Below are positions 22,843 through 31,507 of a stretch of 64,000 nt of DNA, in pieces. This DNA comes from Bacteroidales bacterium UBA3653. Its GTDB lineage: Bacteria > Bacteroidota > Bacteroidia > Bacteroidales > Paludibacteraceae. The position numbers and the translations under genes are program-made. Position 1 is the first letter of the stretch, and every line of letters begins with the position of its first letter. The notes under the pieces are model-generated. The model made no database searches. It saw only the letters and a list, made by a program, of their open reading frames with translations, and was not told where the DNA came from. The DNA is taken from the NCBI GenBank assembly GCA_002373505.1, contig DFKE01000014.1:1-64000 (forward strand), in the 5' to 3' direction.

Positions 22843-25071
22843 TTATGTAGCGCGCTCCAGTTTTGCATGAGTCAGAAGGAGCGTTTTAGTGCCTTGTGTG
22901 TCAAAATTGATTTCTATCTTGTCGTTCTCCGTCACCTCGTCGCGATAGATGCGCGTTACTGTACCTTCTCCGAAGACACGGTGAGCGACCCGGTCTCCGG
23001 CTTTCCAAACAGAAGAGGCTATCTCGCTTGTTGCGCCGGACACAGGCCTTGTCGGGTTGGTCGGCATAGTCCGCCCCGTCGTAATGACCGGATTAGCCGG
23101 GTTGGTTGGCATAGTTGGGCGGGTTGTCATTTCAAAATACCGCTTGTCTATATCATTCAAGAACCTGCTGGGCGAATTGAAGGAGAAAGAGCCGTTGCGG
23201 AAACGTTGCCGCGCGAAAGAGACATAACATTGTTCCATCGCCCGTGTGATTGCCACATACAGCAGCCGCCGTTCTTCTTCTATATCCTGCGGTCTCACGG
23301 CAAACTGGGAGGGGAAGAGGTTCTCTTCCATTCCCACAATGAACACAACAGGGAACTCCAGCCCCTTCGCGGCATGAACAGTCATTAATGTGACGCGTTC
23401 CGTCGTGTCTGTCAGATTCTCGTCCTGGTCTGTCAGAAGACTTACTTCGCTCAAGAAATCCGTTACCGGAGTGAAGTCTATACCTTCGTTCTGCCTTCCT
23501 TCCACAAACTCATGAATAGCATTCAGCAACTCCTGTACGTTCTGCGCGCGGTCGATTCCTTCCGCCGTACGGTCGAGTGCCAGAGCCGTCATCACGCCGG
23601 ACGTGCGCATTACCATCTCTGCAAAACGGAAAGCATCCATAGCCTCGCTTTGTTCGTGATAGCCGTCTATCAGGAGAGCGAAAGCCTGCAGTTTCTTTTT
23701 CGTAGCCGCGCTCACGTCCAGCCCTGTCTCGTCCGGCTCCCGCATCACATCCAGATAACAACGGTGGTGTTCAGTCGCGTTCGCCGACACTTTTTTCATC
23801 GTTGTTTCCCCTATCCCTCTGCCCGGGAAACCCACTATACGGAGGAGCGCTTCGTTATCTCGCGCGTTCACAGCCAGACGGAGGTAGCCCAATGCGTCTT
23901 TGATCTCTTTGCGTTGGTAAAACGACGTCCCGCCATAGATGCGGTACGGGATGTTGAGTTTGCGCAACTCTCCTTCTATAACACGGCTCTGCGCGTTCGT
24001 ACGATAAAGCACGGCGAACGAGTCATACCCTTTATGTTTCATCCGCTGTATTTTCATCGCTACGCCGAGTGCCTCTGTCTTATCGTCCATGTATGGTTGC
24101 AAGTTCAGCGGGGCACCTTCCTCTTTTTCGGAGTAAACCGTCTTTTCTATCTGATGCACATTCTTGTGAATCAGTGAGTTAGCTGCGTTAACGATTGTTT
24201 GCGTGGAGCGGTAGTTGCGCTCTAACTTAAAGAGCCGGGCATTCGGATAGACTTGGCGGAAATTGAGGATGTTCCGTATGTCCGCGCCCCGGAAAGAATA
24301 AATACTTTGTGCGTCGTCTCCTACAACGCAGATGTTGTTCTGCGGCTCAGCCAGTTTTTTCACCAGTTGGAACTGAATGTAGTTGGTGTCCTGGTACTCG
24401 TCCACCAGGATATACTGAAACTGCTGTCTGTATTTCTCCCGTGCCTCGGGACAGACTTCCAGCAGGCGCAGCATATTGATCAGCAGGTCGTCAAAATCCA
24501 TGGCGTTCGCTGCTTTCAGCCGTATCTGATATAGCTCATAGACCGTAGCGAACTCATACATCCTCGCTTCCCGGTCCTCCCGCAGCAGTTGCTGGTTCAT
24601 GCCATACTCCCTCGGACCTATTCCTCCGTTCTTTGCCATCGAGATCCGGCTCTGCACCGCACCGGGTTTGTAAACCTTCTCATCCAGTCCGCGTTCCTTG
24701 CATATCCCTTTGATCACCGATTTCATATCTGGAGTGTCGTATATAGAGAAATCGCGTGTGTAACCCAATTGCTCCGCGTACGGGCGCAGAAGGCGCGTAC
24801 ACACACTATGGAAGGTACCCATCACCAGATAGCGCGCGTCGCGGGCGTCCACAAGACGCATGATACGTTCTTTCATCTCCCGCGCCGCTTTGTTGGTAAA
24901 GGTCAACGCCATGATGCGTCCGGCGGGAACGCCCTGTTGCAGCAGGTATGCAATACGGTAGGTAAGCACCCTTGTCTTGCCCGAACCGGCACCCGCTACG
25001 ATGAGCGATGCACCTTCGGTATATGTCACTGCCTCGCGTTGCGAGTCATTCAACTGATCTAAAAAATTCAT
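22843..25071 (-). CDS. pcrA: UvrD/PcrA-family superfamily 1 DNA helicase
   Basis: 742 residues. Helicase motifs in order: Q motif LNDSQREAV, Walker A GAGSGKT at 27-33, GTFHSVCTRLLR, DEYQDTN, GDDAQSIYSFRGAD, LERNYRST, VLYRTNAQSR, TVHAAKGLEFPVVF and ITRAMEQCYVSFA. The C-terminus carries the short PcrA-type tail (WKAGDRVAHRVFGEGTVTRI). It unwinds DNA 3' to 5' in repair, replication restart and plasmid-like replication. The linker before the tail carries a Pro/Thr-rich duplication encoded by a DNA repeat (23054-23128). The start at 25071 is set by the promoter at 25082-25112, a leader of a few nucleotides. Confidence 0.9.
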   Translation of the reverse strand: MNFLDQLNDSQREAVTYTEGASLIVAGAGSGKTRVLTYRIAYLLQQGVPAGRIMALTFTNKAAREMKERIMRLVDARDARYLVMGTFHSVCTRLLRPYAEQLGYTRDFSIYDTPDMKSVIKGICKERGLDEKVYKPGAVQSRISMAKNGGIGPREYGMNQQLLREDREARMYEFATVYELYQIRLKAANAMDFDDLLINMLRLLEVCPEAREKYRQQFQYILVDEYQDTNYIQFQLVKKLAEPQNNICVVGDDAQSIYSFRGADIRNILNFRQVYPNARLFKLERNYRSTQTIVNAANSLIHKNVHQIEKTVYSEKEEGAPLNLQPYMDDKTEALGVAMKIQRMKHKGYDSFAVLYRTNAQSRVIEGELRKLNIPYRIYGGTSFYQRKEIKDALGYLRLAVNARDNEALLRIVGFPGRGIGETTMKKVSANATEHHRCYLDVMREPDETGLDVSAATKKKLQAFALLIDGYHEQSEAMDAFRFAEMVMRTSGVMTALALDRTAEGIDRAQNVQELLNAIHEFVEGRQNEGIDFTPVTDFLSEVSLLTDQDENLTDTTERVTLMTVHAAKGLEFPVVFIVGMEENLFPSQFAVRPQDIEEERRLLYVAITRAMEQCYVSFARQRFRNGSFSFNSPSRFLNDIDKRYFEMTTRPTMPTNPANPVITTGRTMPTNPTRPVSGATSEIASSVWKAGDRVAHRVFGEGTVTRIYRDEVTENDKIEINFDTQGTKTLLLTHAKLERAT
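23054..23128. repeat. In-frame imperfect repeat in the PcrA linker
   Basis: Two copies beginning GGGTTGGTCGGCATAGT and GGGTTGGTTGGCATAGT encode a repeated TMPTNP-x-x-PV segment in the linker before the C-terminal tail. Confidence 0.7.
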
Positions 25072-25081
25072 AATTCGGCCG

Positions 25082-25129
25082 CAAAGGTACGAAAAAATTT
25101 TGATATGTGCAAAAAAAGTTGTACCTTTG
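25082..25129. promoter_or_regulatory. Overlapping divergent promoters for pcrA and the rRNA methyltransferase
   Basis: Minus strand: TTG, 20 nt, TACCTTTG at 25082-25089. Plus strand: TTG (25100-25102), 19 nt, TACCTTTG at 25122-25129. The two promoters interleave over 48 bp, so polymerase can occupy only one at a time. Confidence 0.75.
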
Positions 25130-25139
25130 CAGCCGATTT

Positions 25140-26483
25140 ATGTTACCAGTCGATTTCATAGAGAGCATGCACCAGCAGTTAGGCCCCGAGGCTGAGCTGT
25201 TGATCCGGGCTTTGGAGAGCGAGCCGGTCACTTCTATCCGGCTTAATTCCAAGCTGGACGTGCTTACTTTTGAGTGTGACACGGACGAAGTGCCCTGGCA
25301 CCTCGACGGGTACTATCTCTCCGAGCGGCCGCCATTCACGCTGGATCCGCTCTTCCACGCCGGATGTTATTATGTTCAGGAGGCTTCTTCGATGTTCCTT
25401 CAGCAGGTGCTTGAGCAGTATGTGGACTCGTCGTCTATCGTGCTCGACCTCTGCGCTGCGCCCGGTGGCAAATCCACTCTTATCAGCGAATATCTCGGTT
25501 CCGACGGACTCTTGATCAGCAACGAAGTGGTACGTCAGCGTGTGTTTATCCTCTCTGAGAACATTCAGAAATGGGGCAACGGCAACACGGTTGTCACTCA
25601 TAACACCGCCGAAGAGTTCGGGGACAGGTGCCGGCATCTGTTCGACTGTATTCTGGTGGATGCGCCCTGCTCCGGCGAGGGCATGTTCCGCAAGGACGAG
25701 CAGGCGCGCAACGAATGGAGTCTGAAAGCCGTCAAGCAGTGCGCCGAGCGGCAACGTGCCATTCTCATGGATGTCTGGGACGCGCTCAAACCCGGAGGCA
25801 TTCTGATCTACTCCACCTGCACTTTCAATACCGAAGAGAACGAGAAGAACGTAGAATGGATTGCAGACACGCTGGGTGCCGACATCCTGCCTATCGACTA
25901 TGAGCAGGAGTGGGGTATTACGGAGGGTTCTGTCGGTTACCATTTCTATCCTCATAAGACCCGCGGCGAGGGGCTGTATATATGCGCGCTGCAGAAGCAT
26001 GCGGACGAGCCTGTGAGTCCTGCCAAGATCAAAGCGAACAAGAAAGAGACCGCCATGTCGCATCCGGAGTACCTGCCCGTCATGCGCAGTTGGCTGCAGC
26101 ATCCGGACGACTGGGCAATCCGCTATTCCGACCGTTTCGCCACGGCTTATCCCTTGAAATACAAAGAGATCATCGACTGGCTCTCGACGCAGCTGACCTG
26201 TATCTCCACGGGGTTCGGTTTGGGCGAGGAGCGCGGCAAGAGTATCGCTCCGCAGCACAGTCTAAGTATGGCGAAAGACTTCCGCAAGGAAGCCTTCCCT
26301 AATATTGCACTGACGCGTGAACAAGCCCTGTCTTATCTCAGGACTGAGGCTTTGACTCTCCCCGATGTGCCCCTCGGCCTCGTCCTTTTGACCTATGAGG
26401 GTGTCCCCCTCGGTTTCGCGAAGAACGTCGGGAGCCGCCAGAACAACCTTTACCCGAACGAGTGGCGGATCCGCCACCTGTAG
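25140..26483 (+). CDS. RsmF-like 16S rRNA m5C methyltransferase
   Basis: 447 residues from the ATG at 25140, just after the promoter. NOL1/NOP2/Sun family: VLDLCAAPGGKSTLISEYL (SAM motif I), DCILVDAPCSGEGMFRK (catalytic and release Cys region with the RsmF-type GEGMFRK), PGGILIYSTCTFNTEENE. The C-terminal third is the RsmF-specific domain, ending in LLTYEGVPLGFAKNV and LYPNEWRI. It methylates a cytosine of 16S rRNA. The last 146 bp overlap the 3' end of the convergent RhlE helicase gene, although this end of RsmF is conserved in the family. Confidence 0.85.
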   Translation: MLPVDFIESMHQQLGPEAELLIRALESEPVTSIRLNSKLDVLTFECDTDEVPWHLDGYYLSERPPFTLDPLFHAGCYYVQEASSMFLQQVLEQYVDSSSIVLDLCAAPGGKSTLISEYLGSDGLLISNEVVRQRVFILSENIQKWGNGNTVVTHNTAEEFGDRCRHLFDCILVDAPCSGEGMFRKDEQARNEWSLKAVKQCAERQRAILMDVWDALKPGGILIYSTCTFNTEENEKNVEWIADTLGADILPIDYEQEWGITEGSVGYHFYPHKTRGEGLYICALQKHADEPVSPAKIKANKKETAMSHPEYLPVMRSWLQHPDDWAIRYSDRFATAYPLKYKEIIDWLSTQLTCISTGFGLGEERGKSIAPQHSLSMAKDFRKEAFPNIALTREQALSYLRTEALTLPDVPLGLVLLTYEGVPLGFAKNVGSRQNNLYPNEWRIRHL

Positions 26484-27588
26484 AGGGGTTCAGAAAACGC
26501 TCAATCCTTTTCCAATACACCATATCCTCCGGCGAGACCAGCGTCATGGCTTCGCCGCTGTTCTCCGCTCTGGCGGTACGGCCGATACGGTGAACGTAAT
26601 CCTCCGGGTCGTGCGGTACGTCATAATTGATCACCAGCGGTACGTCCGTCACGTCTATACCTCGTGCGACTACGTCGGTTGCCACCAGGACTCCTACCTT
26701 ACCGTTCCGGAAGTCCAGCATCACTTGGTCTCTCTCCGCCTGCTCCAGATCGCTATGCATAGCGCGCGCGTCAATATGTAACGAACGCAACGTGCGCGTG
26801 AGATCTTTCACACGCTGTTTCTTACCGGCAAAGACGATCACTTTCTTCAAGTCCGTCTCCGGAAGAGACGACAAGGTAGCGAGAAGAGCTTCCACTTTTT
26901 TGTTCTCCTCCACAAACTCATGCATCTGGTGGATCGTCTCGGGCGGACGTGAGACGGCTATCTGCACCTCTTTGGGGTCACGCATGATTGCTTTCGCCAT
27001 GCGGCGGATGTTGTCCGGCATGGTAGCGGAAAACAGGATCGTCTGGCGGTCCTTCGGTAGTTTGCGGACGATTGTCATTATATCGTCGTAGAAGCCCATA
27101 TCCAGCATCCGGTCGGCTTCGTCTAGAATGAAATACTTGACACCGGAGAAGTCTATGTCGTATATATTCATCTGGCTGAGGAGGCGTCCCGGAGTAGCTA
27201 TGACTATGTCCGCTCCTTTCTGCAGTCCGGTCACTTGCGTTCCCCATGCGCCGTTGTCCTTGCCTCCATAGACAGCCACGGAGGAGAAGGGGACATAAAA
27301 TCCGAATCCCTCCATCTGGCGGTCTATCTGCTGCGCCAGTTCGCGTGTAGGCGCCATAATGATAGCATTCAGTTTGTCCGGGTCATGGTCGTCGAAGGCA
27401 AGGTTAGTGAGCAACGGCAGGATGTATGCCGCTGTCTTGCCCGTTCCTGTCTGGGCGCACGAGATCACGTCGTGGCCCTCCAGAATGATCGGGATTGTCT
27501 TTTCCTGCACTGGGGTACACTCGTCGAAGTGCATGTCCCACAACGCATCCAAGACCTCATCACTTAGTGCTAATTCGTCAAAATACAT
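26338..27588 (-). CDS. rhlE: DEAD-box RNA helicase, RhlE type
   Basis: 416 residues. DEAD-box motifs: Q motif FDECTPVQEKTIP, Walker A AQTGTGKT, PTRELAQQ, TPGRLL, DEAD (ILDEADRMLDMGF), SAT, TDVVARGID, HRIGRTAR. The last 55 residues are a low-complexity Gly/Ser/Arg/His tail usual for RhlE and probably RNA-binding. It remodels structured RNA in ribosome assembly and mRNA decay. Most of that tail is encoded on the strand opposite the conserved C-terminus of the RsmF-like gene (146-bp tail-to-tail overlap). Downstream in the epimerase transcript across a short AAATG-type junction (27589-27612). Confidence 0.9.
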   Translation of the reverse strand: MYFDELALSDEVLDALWDMHFDECTPVQEKTIPIILEGHDVISCAQTGTGKTAAYILPLLTNLAFDDHDPDKLNAIIMAPTRELAQQIDRQMEGFGFYVPFSSVAVYGGKDNGAWGTQVTGLQKGADIVIATPGRLLSQMNIYDIDFSGVKYFILDEADRMLDMGFYDDIMTIVRKLPKDRQTILFSATMPDNIRRMAKAIMRDPKEVQIAVSRPPETIHQMHEFVEENKKVEALLATLSSLPETDLKKVIVFAGKKQRVKDLTRTLRSLHIDARAMHSDLEQAERDQVMLDFRNGKVGVLVATDVVARGIDVTDVPLVINYDVPHDPEDYVHRIGRTARAENSGEAMTLVSPEDMVYWKRIERFLNPSTGGGSATRSGKGCSGGSRRSSRNRGGHPHRSKGRGRGAHRGESKPQS

Positions 27589-27612
27589 TTACTTATTTTT
27601 CACATTTACCAT

Positions 27613-29256
27613 TTATTTCTCCCAGCCGTCGAAGATCTCGGGTCCGTAGATATTGTCTTCTCCGGGTTCATGCAGCGGTGACCACAGTTGTGCGAAGAAC
27701 GGGTTTTGCTTTGCCACGCGGTCCCAGTGCCAAGGAATAGTTGAAAGTTGAAAGTTGAAAGTTGAAAGTTGAGCATTCATCTTCTTGATGGTCTTCTCGT
27801 CATAGGGGAGAGGCATGTCGTAGGGCGACCAGTGTCCACCGAGGAGGATGAGGCGCGGTGTAGCTTCAAACGTGTTTCCGTTCGCGTCCTCCCATAGTAT
27901 CTGTGTGTCCCATAGGTCGAGTCCTTTCAGTTCCTTCTTCTCCTGCGCTTTGTCTCCTTTTGCCGTTCCGAGGCATTTGCCTCCGCGGAAAAGCGCCGCC
28001 TTGCGCAGGTCGTCCATACTCAGTTCCTCCATGGGTTTGGACTCGTCATAGCCGTGATCCAGGAGCACAGGTGTCTCGCTGTTGTGGCTCACGTCGAAAT
28101 GCGCCCAGTCGGGAATAGCCTTGTATGCCTCGAGCGATCCGTAATAAGCGGATATACGTTGGAGGGCTTTCGACTTTCGGCTTTCGTCTTTCGACTCTGC
28201 GCCTTTGATCCACCATTGCGTGCCGTGCTCCTTGCTGTTAGCCATGAACCACATAGCGGCTTTCACGCAATGCGGGAAGAGTTTGGCTATACGTGTCTTG
28301 GCGGCGAACTTGATTCCGCCGGGCAGAGAGTCGGCTTTTGCCATTTGGGCGAAATACTCCTTCACCGGCACGTTGGCGCGGAAATGCAAGTATTCCTCCA
28401 GTTTGTCGCCGTCAATATACCACATGCCGTGAAAATTGCGGGTAGTGAACCAGTTGGCGTTAAAAATCTTCTCCGGCTTGGGACATCCGATGCTGTCGAG
28501 CAGAAGGTTCTCGAACTCATAGTTGGAGAGGCGGTACTCTTTTCCGGAACCGATATTGTAGTATCTCTTCCAGAACTCCTCCGGCACTTCGGGTCGGCAG
28601 ACTCTCTCCAGAAGCCGCCCGCTGTCCTCCACCGTGGCCCATTCCAGAACGCCCCGGATAGGGACATGGAACATGATCGGGTCGTAGTTCTTCAGTATAG
28701 CCGGATAGAGTATTCCAGACTGGCGGAGGGAGACCCATTTCTTGATCCCCGAGTTGGTAATGATTCTCTCCGCCTGCACTTTGGTCAGTCCGTAATGGTC
28801 ATAAGCCGACACGCATATAGGGTCTCCGGCCCGTCCCCAATGAAGCGGCTCCCGTCTGTCGCCCATCTGCGCCACCGAACCTATATATACCACTTTGGGC
28901 TGTTGGTCTTCGGGTTGCGCCAGTATGGCTTTGGTGACGTTCTGCGCTGCCGTTATGTTGGTCCTCAGCGTAGCCTTGGGACGGTAGTCCGCCTGCGGCG
29001 AGACCATTCCTCCTACATGGAGCACTATGTCTGCTCCGCTGACTCCTTTCAGCACGTCTTCGTACTTGGTCAGGTCTCCCCAGATAATACTGAGCTCCGG
29101 GTGCCGGGAGTTGAGGGGCTGCAGCAGTTCTTTGTTCTTCTTGCTGGGGCGAGCCAGAATCCGCAGCTCATAGCGGTCCGGGTATTTCAGGATCTCCGTC
29201 ATACCAGCATAGCCCATGGTGCCCGTAGCACCGGTTAGAAAAACTGTTGTTTTCAT
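27613..29256 (-). CDS. NAD(P)-dependent epimerase/dehydratase-family protein, extended
   Basis: 547 residues. The N-terminal extended SDR fold has GATGTMGYAG (residues 9-18, NAD-binding), IVLHVGG and YIGSVAQMG, with the active-site YGLTKVQAE (YxxxK). The C-terminal 200 residues (from about 330: FAAKTRIAKLFPHCVKAAMW) are not typical of sugar epimerases and include a LLDHGYDESKPMEELS segment. Substrate unknown; many close relatives are labelled NAD-dependent epimerase/dehydratase. Two 7-nt arrays lie in frame in the C-terminal part (28167-28194 and 27739-27773). Confidence 0.8.
   Translation of the reverse strand: MKTTVFLTGATGTMGYAGMTEILKYPDRYELRILARPSKKNKELLQPLNSRHPELSIIWGDLTKYEDVLKGVSGADIVLHVGGMVSPQADYRPKATLRTNITAAQNVTKAILAQPEDQQPKVVYIGSVAQMGDRREPLHWGRAGDPICVSAYDHYGLTKVQAERIITNSGIKKWVSLRQSGILYPAILKNYDPIMFHVPIRGVLEWATVEDSGRLLERVCRPEVPEEFWKRYYNIGSGKEYRLSNYEFENLLLDSIGCPKPEKIFNANWFTTRNFHGMWYIDGDKLEEYLHFRANVPVKEYFAQMAKADSLPGGIKFAAKTRIAKLFPHCVKAAMWFMANSKEHGTQWWIKGAESKDESRKSKALQRISAYYGSLEAYKAIPDWAHFDVSHNSETPVLLDHGYDESKPMEELSMDDLRKAALFRGGKCLGTAKGDKAQEKKELKGLDLWDTQILWEDANGNTFEATPRLILLGGHWSPYDMPLPYDEKTIKKMNAQLSTFNFQLSTIPWHWDRVAKQNPFFAQLWSPLHEPGEDNIYGPEIFDGWEK
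27739..27773. repeat. In-frame 5 x 7-nt array (AGTTGAA)
   Basis: AGTTGAA four times, then AGTTGAG, near-perfect. On the coding strand it reads NAQLSTFNFQLSTIP near the C-terminus of the epimerase-family protein. Confidence 0.9.
28167..28194. repeat. In-frame 4 x 7-nt array (CTTTCGN)
   Basis: CTTTCGA, CTTTCGG, CTTTCGT, CTTTCGA, encoding ESKDESRKSKA in the epimerase-family protein. Confidence 0.9.
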
Positions 29257-29269
29257 ATTATTATCTATT

Positions 29270-29297
29270 ATAAATTATAAATCATAAATTATAAATC
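29270..29297. repeat. Operon-junction 4 x 7-nt array (ATAAATY)
   Basis: ATAAATT and ATAAATC alternating twice, in the 46-nt gap between the antiporter stop (29303) and the epimerase ATG (29256). Confidence 0.85.
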
Positions 29298-29302
29298 CTC
29301 CA

Positions 29303-30916
29303 TCACCTTTTCTTGTGCATCCAAGCGGTGGCTTTGTCCCATCGTGCTTTCGCCCGTTCCTTCATGTCAGCTCGCCATTGTGCCTCTTCCTCGGCTGCGT
29401 CTGTCATCTGCTTGTAGCTTGCCTCTGCATCCTTGTCGCTGATCACCAGCAGCTGGTCTCCTTTCTGCAACTCGCTGACGCCTGTAGGCACGAAGAAATC
29501 CTCGTCTCTGCGAACCATGACCACAAGGGTGTGCGGAGGCAGTTTGACGTCGCGCAGCGTGGAGCCTTTCGCCAGCATGTCTTCGGATACCTCTATCTCG
29601 TTTGCCGAGGACTGGATCTCGTCCGGCAGGTCGATATCGAAATACTCCAGCGTCCGTCCCTCCTGCGGCACGGTGGCCAGTTCGAGCCTTGAAGCCACAT
29701 AGGTCAGCGTCGTACCTTGCCCCAACAGCGAGACGAGGGTACAGAGGAAGACGATATTGAAGACCATGTCCGCTCCGGGGACTCCGTTGGCTTTGCACAT
29801 GATCGCGAAGATAATAGGTACGGCACCTTTGAGCCCCACCCAACTCAGCATCAGTTTGTCCCGCTGCCGGTACTCGCGGAAGGGCAGCATGCACAGATAA
29901 ACGGCTACCGGACGGGATATAAACACCATCACTATACTGATGATGAGACATGGCAGCCACACATGGTAGTCCAGAAACTCCGCGGGTTTGACCATCAGTC
30001 CCAGCATCAGAAACATTACGAGCTGGCTGAGCCATGTCAGTCCGTTGAAGAACGACTGTGTCTGCCGTTTTCGCGCGAACTTGCTATTGCCGATGATCAG
30101 TCCGCCTACATAGACCGCCAGATAGGTGTTGCCCTGGAGGTAATAAGTGACGGAGAAGATAAAGATACAAGCCGTGAGTACCATGATCGGGTACAGGGCT
30201 TCGTTTCCCAGTTTGACCCGTCTCATGAGCATGACAAGCCCCCGTCCGAAAGCGAGTCCCAGGACCGCTCCCATCACCAGCTGTATTATTATCGTCTGTA
30301 CGATAGGCAGGGCTTCCACCCGGGCACCGCCGGCAGCCTCTGCATCCATCCCCACTACGACGCTGATGAGGGTTGTAGTGAGCACATACGCCATCGGGTC
30401 GTTTGCTCCGGACTCGAGTTCCAAGAGCGGCCGCAGGTTATGTTTGAGCCCTATTCCGTTCGTACGGAGGATGGAGAAGACGCTTGCGCTGTCGGTGCTG
30501 CTCATGGTCGCCGCCATCAGCAGCGCGAACCATATCGAGACGCTCGCTACGGCGTTGATCCATCCGAAGATAAGATAGATGAGCACACCTGTTATGACAC
30601 ATGTGATAAGTACTCCCAAGGTAGCCAGCGTCACTCCGGGCACCAGGACCGACCTGATGTCACTCAGTTTAGTCTCCATTCCTCCGGTGAAGAGGATGAT
30701 ACACATCGCAAGCGTACTGATCGCCTGTGCGGATCCGGTCTCGATAGCCATACCTTTTCCGCCCCATACGGCGCCCAGTCCCTGGGAGCCGAACAACATT
30801 CCTACTATAAGAAACAACAACAGTGCCGGTACACCGTATTTATAACCGATCTTGTCTGCAAAGATGCTGACGAAAAACAGCAGCGACAAAATTAATAAGA
30901 CTAACTCTACCTGCAT
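29303..30916 (-). CDS. CPA1-type K+/H+ antiporter with RCK C-terminal domain
   Basis: 537 residues. About 12 membrane helices (1-400) of the Na+/H+ exchanger fold, including SSTDSASVFSILR, LLELESGANDPMAYVLT (the SGANDP ion-binding region) and LMLSWVGLKGAVPIIFAIM. The cytoplasmic TrkA-C/RCK_C domain is at about 440-520 (GSTLRDVKLPPHTLVVMVRR, GDQLLVISDKDAEASY). This architecture matches potassium/proton antiporters of the CvrA/NhaP2 group, which protect against alkaline or osmotic stress. It starts 5 nt after the thioredoxin stop, so the two are co-transcribed from the promoter at 31477-31507. Confidence 0.85.
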   Translation of the reverse strand: MQVELVLLILSLLFFVSIFADKIGYKYGVPALLLFLIVGMLFGSQGLGAVWGGKGMAIETGSAQAISTLAMCIILFTGGMETKLSDIRSVLVPGVTLATLGVLITCVITGVLIYLIFGWINAVASVSIWFALLMAATMSSTDSASVFSILRTNGIGLKHNLRPLLELESGANDPMAYVLTTTLISVVVGMDAEAAGGARVEALPIVQTIIIQLVMGAVLGLAFGRGLVMLMRRVKLGNEALYPIMVLTACIFIFSVTYYLQGNTYLAVYVGGLIIGNSKFARKRQTQSFFNGLTWLSQLVMFLMLGLMVKPAEFLDYHVWLPCLIISIVMVFISRPVAVYLCMLPFREYRQRDKLMLSWVGLKGAVPIIFAIMCKANGVPGADMVFNIVFLCTLVSLLGQGTTLTYVASRLELATVPQEGRTLEYFDIDLPDEIQSSANEIEVSEDMLAKGSTLRDVKLPPHTLVVMVRRDEDFFVPTGVSELQKGDQLLVISDKDAEASYKQMTDAAEEEAQWRADMKERAKARWDKATAWMHKKR

Positions 30917-30921
30917 TTGCT

Positions 30922-31452
30922 TTATTTTTTCTTACGTCTTTTCTCTTTCCAACGCTCCCACCACGATTTCTTCTTCTCCGGTTGGGCAGGGGGTGTTACC
31001 GGTTCCTGAACCGCCGGTTGTTCCTGTTCTTGCTGCACATTCGCCAGCAGGAACTCATCAATGATTCGCACTATATTTTCCTTCGGATACAGTCCTTTGA
31101 GGAGCAACGGTTTTCCTTCGGTGGGGATATACAGCACCTGGGGAATGGAGTTGATTCCGAAGACATACGCCAGTTCGCGTTCGCGTTCCGTGTCGGCTTT
31201 ATAGAAAATGACCTGGTCGCAATAGGTTTGACTCAGTTCCTCCATGATCGGCGCGAGGCGTTTGCATGGTCCGCACCAGGTGGTATAGAAATCTATCACG
31301 CATGGTTTGTCGCCTTTGTATTGCCATTCCCTGCTCTCGGTAAAATCGAATATCCTCTCGCGGAACTGCGCGGTGGTCAGATAGACCACATCCTCCGCCG
31401 TCCCTGCAAGGGAGAAGAGACAAAGAGAGAGTATCAAAAAGAATTTACGCAT
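30922..31452 (-). CDS. Secreted thioredoxin-fold protein
   Basis: 176 residues from MRKFFLILSLCLFSLAG (signal peptide). Thioredoxin domain: CVIDFYTTWCGPCKRLAPIM (WCGPC active site) and the cis-Pro region INSIPQVLYIP. The C-terminal 45 residues are Pro/Glu/Lys-rich and end in a basic cluster (WWERWKEKRRKKK). A periplasmic thiol reductase or disulfide handler is likely; the partner is unknown. The start is set by the signal peptide and by the promoter 25 nt upstream; a longer in-frame extension would run through the promoter. Confidence 0.85.
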   Translation of the reverse strand: MRKFFLILSLCLFSLAGTAEDVVYLTTAQFRERIFDFTESREWQYKGDKPCVIDFYTTWCGPCKRLAPIMEELSQTYCDQVIFYKADTERERELAYVFGINSIPQVLYIPTEGKPLLLKGLYPKENIVRIIDEFLLANVQQEQEQPAVQEPVTPPAQPEKKKSWWERWKEKRRKKK

Positions 31453-31476
31453 AATAAGCCATTTTAAAATCGGGTA

Positions 31477-31507
31477 CAAAGGTACTACAAAAATTGCACA
31501 TATGCAA
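31477..31507 (-). promoter_or_regulatory. Promoter of the thioredoxin-antiporter-epimerase-helicase run
   Basis: Minus strand TTG (in TTGCATAT), 20 nt, TACCTTTG; 24 nt upstream of the thioredoxin ATG. Confidence 0.75.
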
